From the NCBI GenBank assembly GCA_964396055.1, contig CAYNDV010000031.1, positions 1-37,959 of the forward strand: DNA of 37,959 bases, in the 5' to 3' direction. Positions within the stretch are counted from its first letter, which is position 1, and every line of letters starts with the position of its first letter. Below, piece after piece: positions 11,906 through 18,748 of the stretch. The translations under genes were made by a program, and so were the position numbers. This stretch comes from CAYJPV01 sp964396055. Lineage in GTDB: Bacteria; Acidobacteriota; Vicinamibacteria; Vicinamibacterales; JAKQTR01. Under the pieces are notes generated by a model. It was not told the origin of the DNA, did not search any database, and was given only the letters and a program-made list of their open reading frames with translations.

Positions 11906-12040
11906 AGAAGCAAGATTGGCCGTTCGGCTATTCGGCGTTCGGCCGTTCGGCTGTTCGCCCAACGGCCCAAAGCCCAACGGCCCAAAGCCCAACGGCCGAA
12001 CGGCCTGGTCTGGCCGAACGGCCGAACGGCCTAACGGCCT
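11906..12040. repeat. CGGCC-octamer array in a divergent promoter region
   Basis: One AGAAGCA heptad (11906-11912) is followed by octamers such as CGGCCGTT, CGGCTGTT, CGGCCCAA and CGGCCGAA. The array fills almost the whole gap between the divergent patB-like and PLP-enzyme genes, leaving little room for ordinary promoters. Confidence 0.85.
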
Positions 12041-12045
12041 GGGAG

Positions 12046-12051
12046 TAGACT
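12046..12051 (+). promoter_or_regulatory. Possible -10 (TAGACT) giving a leaderless transcript
   Basis: TAGACT ends 8 bp before the ATG at 12060. A start site about 7 bp downstream would fall at the start codon. No Shine-Dalgarno is well placed. This is tentative. Confidence 0.3.
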
Positions 12052-12059
12052 GGTATCCC

Positions 12060-13538
12060 ATGAAACGCCTCGGCATCGAGCAGCACATCGTCGACTCGTC
12101 GGTCTATGCCAACTCGGTGAAGCGGTTCCGGGAGGCGGGCATCGTGCTGCCCACCTTCGCGGAGCTGGCGGAGCCTTCGCGGATTCCCGCCGCGATCCTC
12201 GAGCGCCTGGCGGGCATCGATCCCGACGCGCCGCACCCGATGAACCTGTTCCGCGTCCACTGGCACAACGCCGCCGACCGGCGGTCGTGCGTGCCCGTCC
12301 CCGACTACGTCGTGCTGCCCGAGGCCCTGACGGGCGTCCAGGCGCGCATTGTCGTGGCCCTGGGCGACCGCTTCCCGATGATCCGCGCCCACAAGGTGCT
12401 GGCGGCCTACGGCTGCCTTGCGCCGCGCGTGGTGACCGGCCAGTTCGATCCCACCGTGCACAAGGCCATCTGGCCGTCCACCGGCAACTACTGCCGCGGC
12501 GGCGTGGCGATTTCGCGCATCATGGGCTGCCACGGCGTGGCCATCCTGCCCGAGGGCATGAGCGAAGAGCGGTTCCGCTGGCTCGAGTCGTGGGTGAGCG
12601 ACCCGGCCGACATCATCCGGACGCCGGGCTCCGAGAGCAACGTCAAGGAAATCTACGACGCGTGCGCGGTGCTCGAACGTGATCCGCAGAACGTGATCTT
12701 CAACCAGTTCTGCGAGTTCGGGAACTACCTGGCGCATTACGCGTGCACCGGCCCGGCGCTCGGCCGCATCGTCGAGTCGCTCGGGGGCGGCCGCGTGCAG
12801 GCCTACGTGTCGGCCACCGGCTCGGGTGGGACGCTGGCGGCCGGTGACTACCTCAAGGACCGCTACGGCGCGCGCATCGTGGCCGTCGAGGCCGTGCAGT
12901 GCCCCACGCTGCTCTACAACGGCTACGGCGAACACAACATCCAGGGCATCGGCGACAAACACGTGCCGCTCATCCACAACGTGATGAACACGGACCTGGT
13001 GGTGGGCGTGTCCGATGCCGCCACCGATGCGCTCGGCGTGCTGTTCGGCAGCGAGGTGGGCCGCGCGTACCTGACGGGCCGCCGCGGCGTGCCGGCCGCG
13101 CTGGTGGCCGCCCTCGATTCGCTGGGCCTGTCGAGCATCTGCAACGTGCTGGCCGCCGTGAAGGTGGCGAAGTACTACGGTTTCGGCCCGGACGAAGTGA
13201 TCGTGACGGTGGCCACGGACGGCGCGGAGATGTACGGGACGGAACGGCGCAAGGCGCTGGCCACGCGGTTCGGCGGCACCTTCGACGCCGTGACCGCGGG
13301 CGAGGCCTTCGGCCAGCACGCCCTCGGCGCGGCCACCGACCACCTGCTCGAGTTGTCGCACGTGGACCGGGCGCGCGTCTTCAACCTCGGGTACTACACC
13401 TGGGTGGAGCAGCAGGGCGTCAGCCTGGCCGAGTTCAACGCGCGGCGGGACCAGCTGTTCTGGCGCGGACTGCGCCGCCTGCTGCCGGCCTGGGACGAGA
13501 TGATCCAGGCCTTCAATGCCGAGGCCGGCGTGGCCTGA
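12060..13538 (+). CDS. PLP-dependent enzyme, cysteine-synthase-like fold (fold type II)
   Basis: A 492-residue protein related to the tryptophan-synthase-beta/cysteine-synthase superfamily. The likely Schiff-base lysine is Lys112 in RAHKVLAAYG, followed by the Asn-loop equivalent WPSTGNYCRGGVAI. The phosphate-binding glycine loop is ATGSGGTLAAG (about 251-262), and the C-terminal VATDGAEMYGTER resembles the segment near the pyridine nitrogen. It is about 150 residues longer than cysteine synthase, with extra N- and C-terminal parts, so the reaction is unknown; a lyase or beta-replacement on an amino acid is the family expectation. The reading frame is open far upstream, but those codons run through the octamer array and antisense to patB, so the ATG at 12060 is taken. 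Divergent to a C-S lyase, its role may be in sulfur amino acids. Its stop codon abuts that of the GH36 gene. Confidence 0.85.
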   Translation: MKRLGIEQHIVDSSVYANSVKRFREAGIVLPTFAELAEPSRIPAAILERLAGIDPDAPHPMNLFRVHWHNAADRRSCVPVPDYVVLPEALTGVQARIVVALGDRFPMIRAHKVLAAYGCLAPRVVTGQFDPTVHKAIWPSTGNYCRGGVAISRIMGCHGVAILPEGMSEERFRWLESWVSDPADIIRTPGSESNVKEIYDACAVLERDPQNVIFNQFCEFGNYLAHYACTGPALGRIVESLGGGRVQAYVSATGSGGTLAAGDYLKDRYGARIVAVEAVQCPTLLYNGYGEHNIQGIGDKHVPLIHNVMNTDLVVGVSDAATDALGVLFGSEVGRAYLTGRRGVPAALVAALDSLGLSSICNVLAAVKVAKYYGFGPDEVIVTVATDGAEMYGTERRKALATRFGGTFDAVTAGEAFGQHALGAATDHLLELSHVDRARVFNLGYYTWVEQQGVSLAEFNARRDQLFWRGLRRLLPAWDEMIQAFNAEAGVA

Positions 13539-15734
13539 TCACGGTGACGGTGGCTGCGGTTCGGGGAGTTCGGGGATCAGCGCCAGCACGTACCCGGCGG
13601 TGAACGGCAGCCGCCGGAACGTGATGCCGTCGTCCATCAGGCGCTGGCCCGTCGTGCGCCCGAGCGCGCGTCCCTTCGGCAGGGCCACTACGTAACTGGT
13701 CTGCGTCAGGAGGCCGCGCGGCCTGACCGTCAGCGTGCTGTCGGCGCCCGCGAACACGAACAGGACGGCCGCCCCCGACTCGGGGTCGTACCACTGCATC
13801 GCGTCCCAGGCGTCGCCGCCCGTCAGCGGCACCTGGCCCGTGAGCAGCAGCGCGCCGGCGTTCGCCGACACGTCCCGGATGGCCTTGGCCAGCGCAACCT
13901 CACGCCGCATCGCCTCCGCGTCCTCGTCGCCGAATTCGGCTCCGCGAATCGACAGCCCGAGAACACCGCCCATCCGGCTCCGGAAGTACAAGGCCATGTC
14001 CGCCGCGCCGTGGATGGGCTCGGCGGGGTGGTCCATCAGGAACGACAACAGGTACGCCGGCGGGAACACCGCCCCGAGGCCTTCGAGGTTGTGGCGCACA
14101 TGGGCCGACGGCGCGCTGGTGTCGTCCATCCAGGCGGCGTCGGTGTACTGGAGCAGGCCCAGGTCGAGGCGGTTGCCGCCCTCGGCGCAGTTCTCGATCA
14201 GCAACTCGGGATAGCGGGCGCGCAGTTCGGCCAGCAGGCCGTACAGCGCCCGCGTGTGGGCGAAGTTGCCGTCGTGCGTGCCGTGCCCGTGGCCCGGCCG
14301 GTCGCAGTTGATCCAGTAGTTGTTGTCCCACTTCAGGTAGTCCGGCTGCACCTCGTCGATGACGCGGACCAGTTGGGCCAGGACCCACTGGCGAGCCTCC
14401 GCGTCGGCCAGGCAGACCTGGGCCGTTCCCGCGCTCTCGTTGCGGACGCCCGCGTTGTAACGGCCCGCCGCCGTGGCGAGAAACCGCTCGCGTGCGAGCC
14501 CGGCACGGTTCAACGTGGCCGTGTCCACCCGCTCGGGCTCGATCCAGAGGCCGAACTTCAGCCCCATGGCGTGGGCTGCATCACGCAGGGGCCGCAGGCC
14601 CTGGGGGAACCGGGCCGGATCCGGTGTCCAGTTGCCGAGGCCCCGGTCGAAATCAGAGGCCGCCGTCCCCCCCGCATACCAGCCGGCATCCAGCACGAAC
14701 AACTCGGCGCCGAGCGATGCCGCCTGGGCCATCTCGGCCCGCAGCATCGCGTCGGTCATCTGGATGCCGTAGGCGAACCACGTGTTGTAGGTGACCAGGG
14801 GCTGGAGGGGCCGCCCCGTGCGCAGGCCCTCCGCCGTGAACCGCTGGAGCGCCAGGGTCACATCCGCGTCGTCGGCTCCGGTCAGGCCGAAGATGCCGTG
14901 GGGGCTGTCGAGCGGACTCCCGGGCAACACGGCGGTGACCGTGTCGCCGAGCGAGAAGCGGATGGCTGTCAGGCCGGACGGTTCGGGACCGGCGGCCACG
15001 AGCGACCAGGCGCCCGACCACAGGACGGCGCCCAGGACGTGTCCGGACGGGGCGTCGAACCAGGCCGTCGGGACCACCTGCTCAGACGAGCGCCGCGTGG
15101 AGCCGAGCAACAGGGGCGCCTGTGGCGACAGCGGCCGTTCGCGCCTGGCGAAACGGCCGCCGTCGGCGGCGGTGGCCTGCAGGCCGGTGACCCAGTGGGC
15201 CGCGCTCACCGGCAGCGACAGTTGCCAGATCCCGATGTCGCCCAGGGTGACGCCTGCGCCGCCGAGGGCCTCGAACGTCGTCCAGGTTTCCAGGACCGGC
15301 CCCGACGCATAGCAGACGTAGTGGCGGGTCACGCGCAGGCGCGCGGCGAGGTCATCGAAGGTCAGGCGCAGCCGCACGCCGCCGCGGTACTCGTCGGCCT
15401 CGGCCTGCCGGAAGGGGAAGCCGTCCTGGCCTGGCGAGAGGCGCCGCGACTGCACGGTGAAGCTGAGGTCCGGAGACTGGCCGACGGACCACGCCTGCCC
15501 GGCGGCAGGCTGTTCGAGGGCCTGCACCACCAGCAGGCCGGTCTGGGTGAGTCCCAGACGCAGGCGGATGGCCGCATTACCAATCAGCCACGACCGGCCG
15601 CCAGCGTCCTCGGCGACCGACGCCGTGGCGGTCTGCACCAGCACGAGGGCAACGTCGTCGGCCCCACGGGCGGGTGTCGCCGGCAGAAGGGCGGCGACGA
15701 GCGCGACGATGAGCGGAAGTCCCGGGAGACGCAT
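13539..15734 (-). CDS. Alpha-galactosidase, GH36, secreted
   Basis: A 731-residue exported glycosidase expected to release alpha-linked galactose from oligosaccharides or galactomannan. The signal peptide is MRLPGLPLIVALVAALLPAT to RGA. An N-terminal beta-supersandwich (about 25-310) precedes the TIM barrel, with family motifs VLDAGWYAG, FGLWIEPERV and PDYLKWDNN. The nucleophile is Asp470 (KWDNN). The acid/base is one of Asp537-Asp538 (WMDDTSAPS), at the usual spacing. ENCAEGGNRLDLGLL contains the substrate-binding Cys/Gly segment seen in GH36. The C-terminal beta domain ends in a Pro-rich tail. Length fits the family. Its stop codon touches that of the preceding plus-strand gene (TGATCA at 13536-13541), so transcription is convergent without any spacer. 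The ATG at 15734 begins the signal peptide; the ribosome-binding site is weak. Confidence 0.93.
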   Translation of the reverse strand: MRLPGLPLIVALVAALLPATPARGADDVALVLVQTATASVAEDAGGRSWLIGNAAIRLRLGLTQTGLLVVQALEQPAAGQAWSVGQSPDLSFTVQSRRLSPGQDGFPFRQAEADEYRGGVRLRLTFDDLAARLRVTRHYVCYASGPVLETWTTFEALGGAGVTLGDIGIWQLSLPVSAAHWVTGLQATAADGGRFARRERPLSPQAPLLLGSTRRSSEQVVPTAWFDAPSGHVLGAVLWSGAWSLVAAGPEPSGLTAIRFSLGDTVTAVLPGSPLDSPHGIFGLTGADDADVTLALQRFTAEGLRTGRPLQPLVTYNTWFAYGIQMTDAMLRAEMAQAASLGAELFVLDAGWYAGGTAASDFDRGLGNWTPDPARFPQGLRPLRDAAHAMGLKFGLWIEPERVDTATLNRAGLARERFLATAAGRYNAGVRNESAGTAQVCLADAEARQWVLAQLVRVIDEVQPDYLKWDNNYWINCDRPGHGHGTHDGNFAHTRALYGLLAELRARYPELLIENCAEGGNRLDLGLLQYTDAAWMDDTSAPSAHVRHNLEGLGAVFPPAYLLSFLMDHPAEPIHGAADMALYFRSRMGGVLGLSIRGAEFGDEDAEAMRREVALAKAIRDVSANAGALLLTGQVPLTGGDAWDAMQWYDPESGAAVLFVFAGADSTLTVRPRGLLTQTSYVVALPKGRALGRTTGQRLMDDGITFRRLPFTAGYVLALIPELPEPQPPSP

Positions 15735-15888
15735 CGGAGCGCACCTGTCCAGTGAACCCGTGGCGGCCCGGCAGGAGGGCAGCCAGGGATCGGCGGCGCT
15801 ATCGAGGTCCTACGACGGTTGCCGGGTCGCCATTTCACCCGCCGTGCCCTCGGCCGTGCAACAATGGCGGGCGATTCGGAGGCACGCG

Positions 15889-16377
15889 ATGCCGGGACTG
15901 CTGAACGCCGTCGACGTCTGTTATGGCGACCTCGTAGCCAGGGTCGAGGGCCTTGCCCGTGGCGGGCGCCGCGGGCACATCCACACCACGCCGCCCGGGT
16001 GCGTGCTGACCGCCGATGCGCGGCGCGGCATCGTGCTCGAGGCGACCGACGAAGGGCGCACGTTCGTCTTCTTCGACGATCAGCCGATCGAAGCGAGGGC
16101 AAAGCCGCTGGCGGTGCTCCTGCACGGGGCCGACAGCGTGCCGGACGACTCGGAGGTGCTCGAGCCGGCCTGCGCGGCGGTCCAGGCGATGGCCGCGCGC
16201 ATGGAGGCCGGCAAGGGGCACTTCCACATCCTCAACCCGGTGTGCCTCGCCAACCCGCATCCCGGGCGCTGGGCGATCCTGTTCGAAGACGACGACCACG
16301 GGCCGCAGTGGAGCGTGACCGACGAGCGGCCGCTGGCGGACATCCGGCTGATCGAGCGGCTCATTTACAGAGGCTAG
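15889..16377 (+). CDS. Unknown conserved-looking protein, 162 residues
   Basis: A 162-residue soluble, acidic protein with a clear ribosome-binding site (GGAGG at 15878-15882, 6 nt before the ATG). No family is recognised. Visible features are two His-rich spots, GHIHTTPPGC (about 29-38) and KGHFHILNPVC (about 108-118). Each combines an HxH motif with a cysteine 7-8 residues downstream, which could bind a metal. An alternating beta-strand pattern (GIVLEATDEGRTFVFFDD, RWAILFEDDDHGPQW) is also seen. There is no signal peptide or membrane segment. It is divergent from the GH36 gene and followed directly by heptad repeats; its TAG stop lies just before the array. Codon use and GC match the neighbours. 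Function is not known. Confidence 0.75.
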   Translation: MPGLLNAVDVCYGDLVARVEGLARGGRRGHIHTTPPGCVLTADARRGIVLEATDEGRTFVFFDDQPIEARAKPLAVLLHGADSVPDDSEVLEPACAAVQAMAARMEAGKGHFHILNPVCLANPHPGRWAILFEDDDHGPQWSVTDERPLADIRLIERLIYRG

Positions 16378-16380
16378 GGG

Positions 16381-16485
16381 CTGGGGCGTGGGACGTGGGG
16401 CGTGGGACGTGGGGCGTGGGGTGTGGGGCGTGGGACGTGGGACATGGGAAGGGACAAGGGACAGGGGACAAGGGACAATGGACAG
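16381..16485 (+). repeat. Heptad array: GTGGGAC/GTGGGGC then GGGACAA units
   Basis: Fifteen consecutive 7-bp units start 3 bp after the stop codon of the 162-residue protein. Ten are of the NTGGGNN type (mostly GTGGGAC or GTGGGGC), then five are GGGACAA, GGGACAG or TGGACAG. The G-runs could form G-quadruplex structure in the plus-strand transcript. Confidence 0.9.
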
Positions 16486-16498
16486 GGGCGAATACCGG

Positions 16499-16537
16499 CC
16501 GTAGTGCAGGGCTTCAGCCCTGCCGGCTTCATGCCGG
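16499..16537 (+). repeat. Family B palindrome, copy 2, with adjoining hairpin
   Basis: CCGTAGT precedes the palindrome GCAGGGCTTCAGCCCTGC at 16506-16523. A second short hairpin, GCCGGCTTCATGCCGGC, shares its last bases. Confidence 0.85.
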
Positions 16538-16580
16538 CCACCGGCTGCCGTCGTGTCCCCCACACCGTGAGGCGTGACTC

Positions 16581-16671
16581 GCGAACCCTGAACCGCGAAC
16601 CCTGAACCGCGAACCCTGAACCGTGAACCCTGAACCGTGAACCCTGAACCGTGAACCGTGAACCGTGAACC
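16581..16671 (+). repeat. Heptad array: GCGAACC/CTGAACC/GTGAACC
   Basis: Thirteen consecutive NNGAACC units; the first two bases alternate among GC, CT and GT. It continues directly into CGGCC octamers (16672-16706). Together the four repeat blocks fill the gap 16378-16710 before tRNA-Arg; no gene is seen there. Confidence 0.9.
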
Positions 16672-16706
16672 GCCGAACGGCCCAACGGCCGAGAGCCGAA
16701 CGGCCC
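16672..16706. repeat. CGGCC-octamer run
   Basis: A short run of GCCGAACGGCCCAACGGCC-type octamers, then GAGAGCCGAACGGCCC. It is the same octamer family as at 1420, 11906, 22022, 26101 and 37031. Confidence 0.75.
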
Positions 16707-16714
16707 ATCCTGCG

Positions 16715-16723
16715 TGATACACT
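16715..16723 (+). promoter_or_regulatory. Possible extended -10 for tRNA-Arg(TCG)
   Basis: TGATACACT lies 24 bp upstream of the mature tRNA 5' end, a suitable distance. The -35 position falls in the octamer repeat and has no consensus match. Confidence 0.4.
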
Positions 16724-16747
16724 CCTCGATTGCGACAGGCCCGATCC

Positions 16748-16824
16748 GCGCCCGTAGCTCATCTGGATAGAGCGTCGGCCTTCGAAGCCGCAGGTAGGGG
16801 GTTCGAGTCCCTCCGGGCGCGCCA
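16748..16824 (+). tRNA. tRNA-Arg(TCG) with encoded CCA
   Basis: A full cloverleaf: acceptor GCGCCCG/CGGGCGC, D arm GCTC...GAGC, anticodon loop CTTCGAA giving TCG, T loop TTCGAGT, discriminator G and genomic CCA at 16822-16824. The first anticodon-stem pair is a T-C mismatch; the other four pair. Confidence 0.95.
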
Positions 16825-16862
16825 GTTCTTCGCCTGCGGCTCGCACCGGCGCGCCCGGAGGG
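16809..16862. repeat. Inverted copy of the tRNA-Arg 3' end
   Basis: CCCTCCGGGCGCGCC, the T-stem and acceptor 3' strand at 16809-16823, recurs as its perfect 15-bp reverse complement at 16848-16862, with a 24-nt spacer. It can form a strong hairpin that would compete with the tRNA fold; it may act as a terminator or be a remnant of a partial tRNA duplication. Confidence 0.75.
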
Positions 16863-16932
16863 GCTCAGGGTCACCTCGCATGCGCTCGGTGGCCGAGTCC
16901 CGCGTCGGCATGATTCGTCCAGGGTGGACACC

Positions 16933-17700
16933 GTGAGACAGAACTTCCACATCGGCATCATGGGCAACCTCTTCTCGGGGAAGACGACCCTGATGCGGGC
17001 GCTGGCCTGCGACCCCTACAAGAAGGACTTCGAGGCGCTGCTCGGCGGCGCCGAGCTCTTCACCTTTTCGGAGCGCGTCGACAAGGGGTCGCTCATCGAC
17101 GAGTGCCTGGCGCTCTTCTATCACGACCGCGTCGCCAACATCTTCCCGACCGAGGTCGCGTTCCTCAACATGCGGACGATGCAGCAGCGCGAGATCAGGC
17201 ACCTGATGACGCGCGAGTCGCTGCGGGGCGTGATCATCATCGAGGACCGGCCGTTCCTGGACGGCCCCGAGGTGTTCGTCGCGCGCATGATTCAGTCGGG
17301 GGAAATGCCGCCGGCCCACGCCAAGCTGTATCGCACGCTCTACCACCAGACACTGCGCAACGAGCACATCCGCCTGCCCGACCTGACCGTCTACCTGCGC
17401 ACCGAGCCCGACCTGCTGGAGCAGCGGCGCGCCAAGCGCGCGGCCGAGGGCGACAGCTACGCCGAGACGATCAAGGCGGACTACCTGCGCGAGATTCACG
17501 AGGCGTACGAGCGGATTGCCGCCAACTGGAAGCGCACCCTGCTCGACTACCAGGAACACGCCATCGTCCCGCCCGATGCCGATCTGCTGACGTTGCCGGG
17601 GGAGATCGACATGGGGCAGCACCCCGACTACGTGCACGTGGCGGCGGCCACCATCCGCGAGAAGGTGCGCCGCATGATCCAGGCGCGCGGGCAGCGGTAG
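16933..17700 (+). CDS. Deoxynucleoside-kinase-like P-loop protein
   Basis: A 255-residue cytosolic P-loop kinase of the deoxynucleoside kinase type, expected to transfer phosphate from ATP to a deoxynucleoside in salvage. The P-loop is GNLFSGKTT with Lys17. E104-D105-R106 (IIEDRPFLDGP) corresponds to the family ERS/DRS motif, but the Ser position is Pro. The lid-like segment VYLRTEPDLLEQRRAKR carries the paired arginines expected for phosphate transfer. Length is somewhat above the usual 200-240, with a C-terminal helix rich in basic residues. The GTG at 16933 is chosen because AGGGTGG lies about 6-9 nt upstream; an in-frame GTG at 16924 is the alternative. The CYTH gene starts 23 bp downstream, suggesting one operon. 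The exact nucleoside, and even kinase activity on a nucleoside, remain inference. Confidence 0.8.
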   Translation: MRQNFHIGIMGNLFSGKTTLMRALACDPYKKDFEALLGGAELFTFSERVDKGSLIDECLALFYHDRVANIFPTEVAFLNMRTMQQREIRHLMTRESLRGVIIIEDRPFLDGPEVFVARMIQSGEMPPAHAKLYRTLYHQTLRNEHIRLPDLTVYLRTEPDLLEQRRAKRAAEGDSYAETIKADYLREIHEAYERIAANWKRTLLDYQEHAIVPPDADLLTLPGEIDMGQHPDYVHVAAATIREKVRRMIQARGQR

Positions 17701-17723
17701 CCGGCGGGGCGGGGCCCGGCCTC

Positions 17724-18239
17724 ATGCGCAATCTCGAGATCAAGGCGTCGGCGCCGTCGCTGGCGGCGGTCCGCGCGCGGCTGCGCCGCGTGCCCGGCGC
17801 CGCGCGCCACGCCCTGCTGCGGCAGACCGACTGGTACCTCGCCGTGCCGCGCGGCCGGATGAAGCTGCGCGAGATCGTCGAGGGCCGCGCCCGGCGGGCC
17901 GAGTTCATCGTGTACGCGCGCCCGGATACGCGGGGCGCGCGCACCAGCCGGTTCGTGCGCCTGCCCGTGGAGGAGTGCGAGACCACCCGGCGGCTGCTGG
18001 CGGATCAGTTCGGCGTGTCGGTGTGCGTGCGCAAGCAGCGCGAGGTGTGGCTGGTCGAAAATGCGCGCGTGCATCTCGACCGGGTAGCGGGTCTCGGGAC
18101 CTTCATCGAGATCGAGGTCGTCGTGATGCGGGGACTGCCGCAGGCGCGCCGGTTGATGGCCGCCCTGCGCGCCGCGCTCGCCATCGAGCCCGGCGCAATC
18201 GTCGGCCAGTCCTACAGCGACCTCCTGCGGCGTCCCTGA
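17724..18239 (+). CDS. CYTH-domain protein (CyaB/ThTPase-like)
   Basis: A 171-residue protein made of a single CYTH domain, the tunnel-fold family that includes class IV adenylate cyclase and thiamine or tripolyphosphate hydrolases. These bind an organic or inorganic triphosphate and metal. The N-terminal signature is RNLEIKA, as in CyaB-like members. It is followed by QTDWYLAVPRGRMKLRE, YARPDTRG, a CVRKQREVWL strand, LDRVAGLGTFIEIE with the closing Glu-rich metal-site strand, and YSDLL near the C terminus. Charged tunnel residues therefore look intact. It follows the P-loop kinase gene by 23 bp with the ATG at 17724. Cyclase, triphosphatase and simple binding roles cannot be told apart here. 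Confidence 0.85.
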   Translation: MRNLEIKASAPSLAAVRARLRRVPGAARHALLRQTDWYLAVPRGRMKLREIVEGRARRAEFIVYARPDTRGARTSRFVRLPVEECETTRRLLADQFGVSVCVRKQREVWLVENARVHLDRVAGLGTFIEIEVVVMRGLPQARRLMAALRAALAIEPGAIVGQSYSDLLRRP

Positions 18240-18247
18240 CTGTCGTC

Positions 18248-18420
18248 TTCGTGGCGTCCGGCGTCAGCCCGGCGACAGGTCCTTCGTGGCGTCCGGTTTC
18301 AGCCGGACGTGCAGGCGTCAGCCCGGCGACAGGTCCTTCGTGGCGTCCGGCTTCAGCCGGACGTGCAGGCGTCAGCCCGGCGACAGGTCCTTCGTGGCGT
18401 CCGGCTTCAGCCTCAACGAC
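18248..18420 (+). repeat. 54-bp tandem repeat containing Family A palindromes
   Basis: Units beginning TTCGTGGCGTCCGG start at 18248, 18283, 18337 and 18391. The last two spacings are exactly 54 bp; the first unit is 19 bp short and the fourth is cut off. Each full unit holds the palindrome GTCCGGCTTCAGCCGGAC (one has a T variant) and a GTCAGCCCGGCGACAGGTCC spacer. It starts 8 bp after the CYTH stop codon. The remaining 18421-18633 shows no gene or repeat. Confidence 0.9.
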
Positions 18421-18633
18421 GTGGGGGTCGGGTCTCTCGCCCTGGCGGCGGGGGTACTCGGCGTGCAGGCTTCCCCCCGCGGCGGTCGTCAGCGCAGGCC
18501 GAATCACTTGAGCAGCCGGTGGGGACCGCCCTCGCTGGCGTCTGACCGCGTGTCTTGCCGATGCCTCCGCACGACGCGTGGCGTCGTTCAGGAGGCGTCT
18601 GAAGGCCTCATCAACGAACCGAATGGTGAGGAG

Positions 18634-18710
<77 letters not shown>

Positions 18711-18748
18711 AAGACTCCCAATCTTAACACAGCCCCGCGACCGCCCGT

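Noticed and set aside
11064..12059. Upstream extension of the PLP-enzyme frame
   Set aside because: It runs antisense through patB and the octamer repeats; homology-like sequence begins only at 12060.
18248..18420. Regular 54-bp units resembling a CRISPR array
   Set aside because: Both the palindrome and the spacer part are identical between units; there are no unique spacers and no cas genes.
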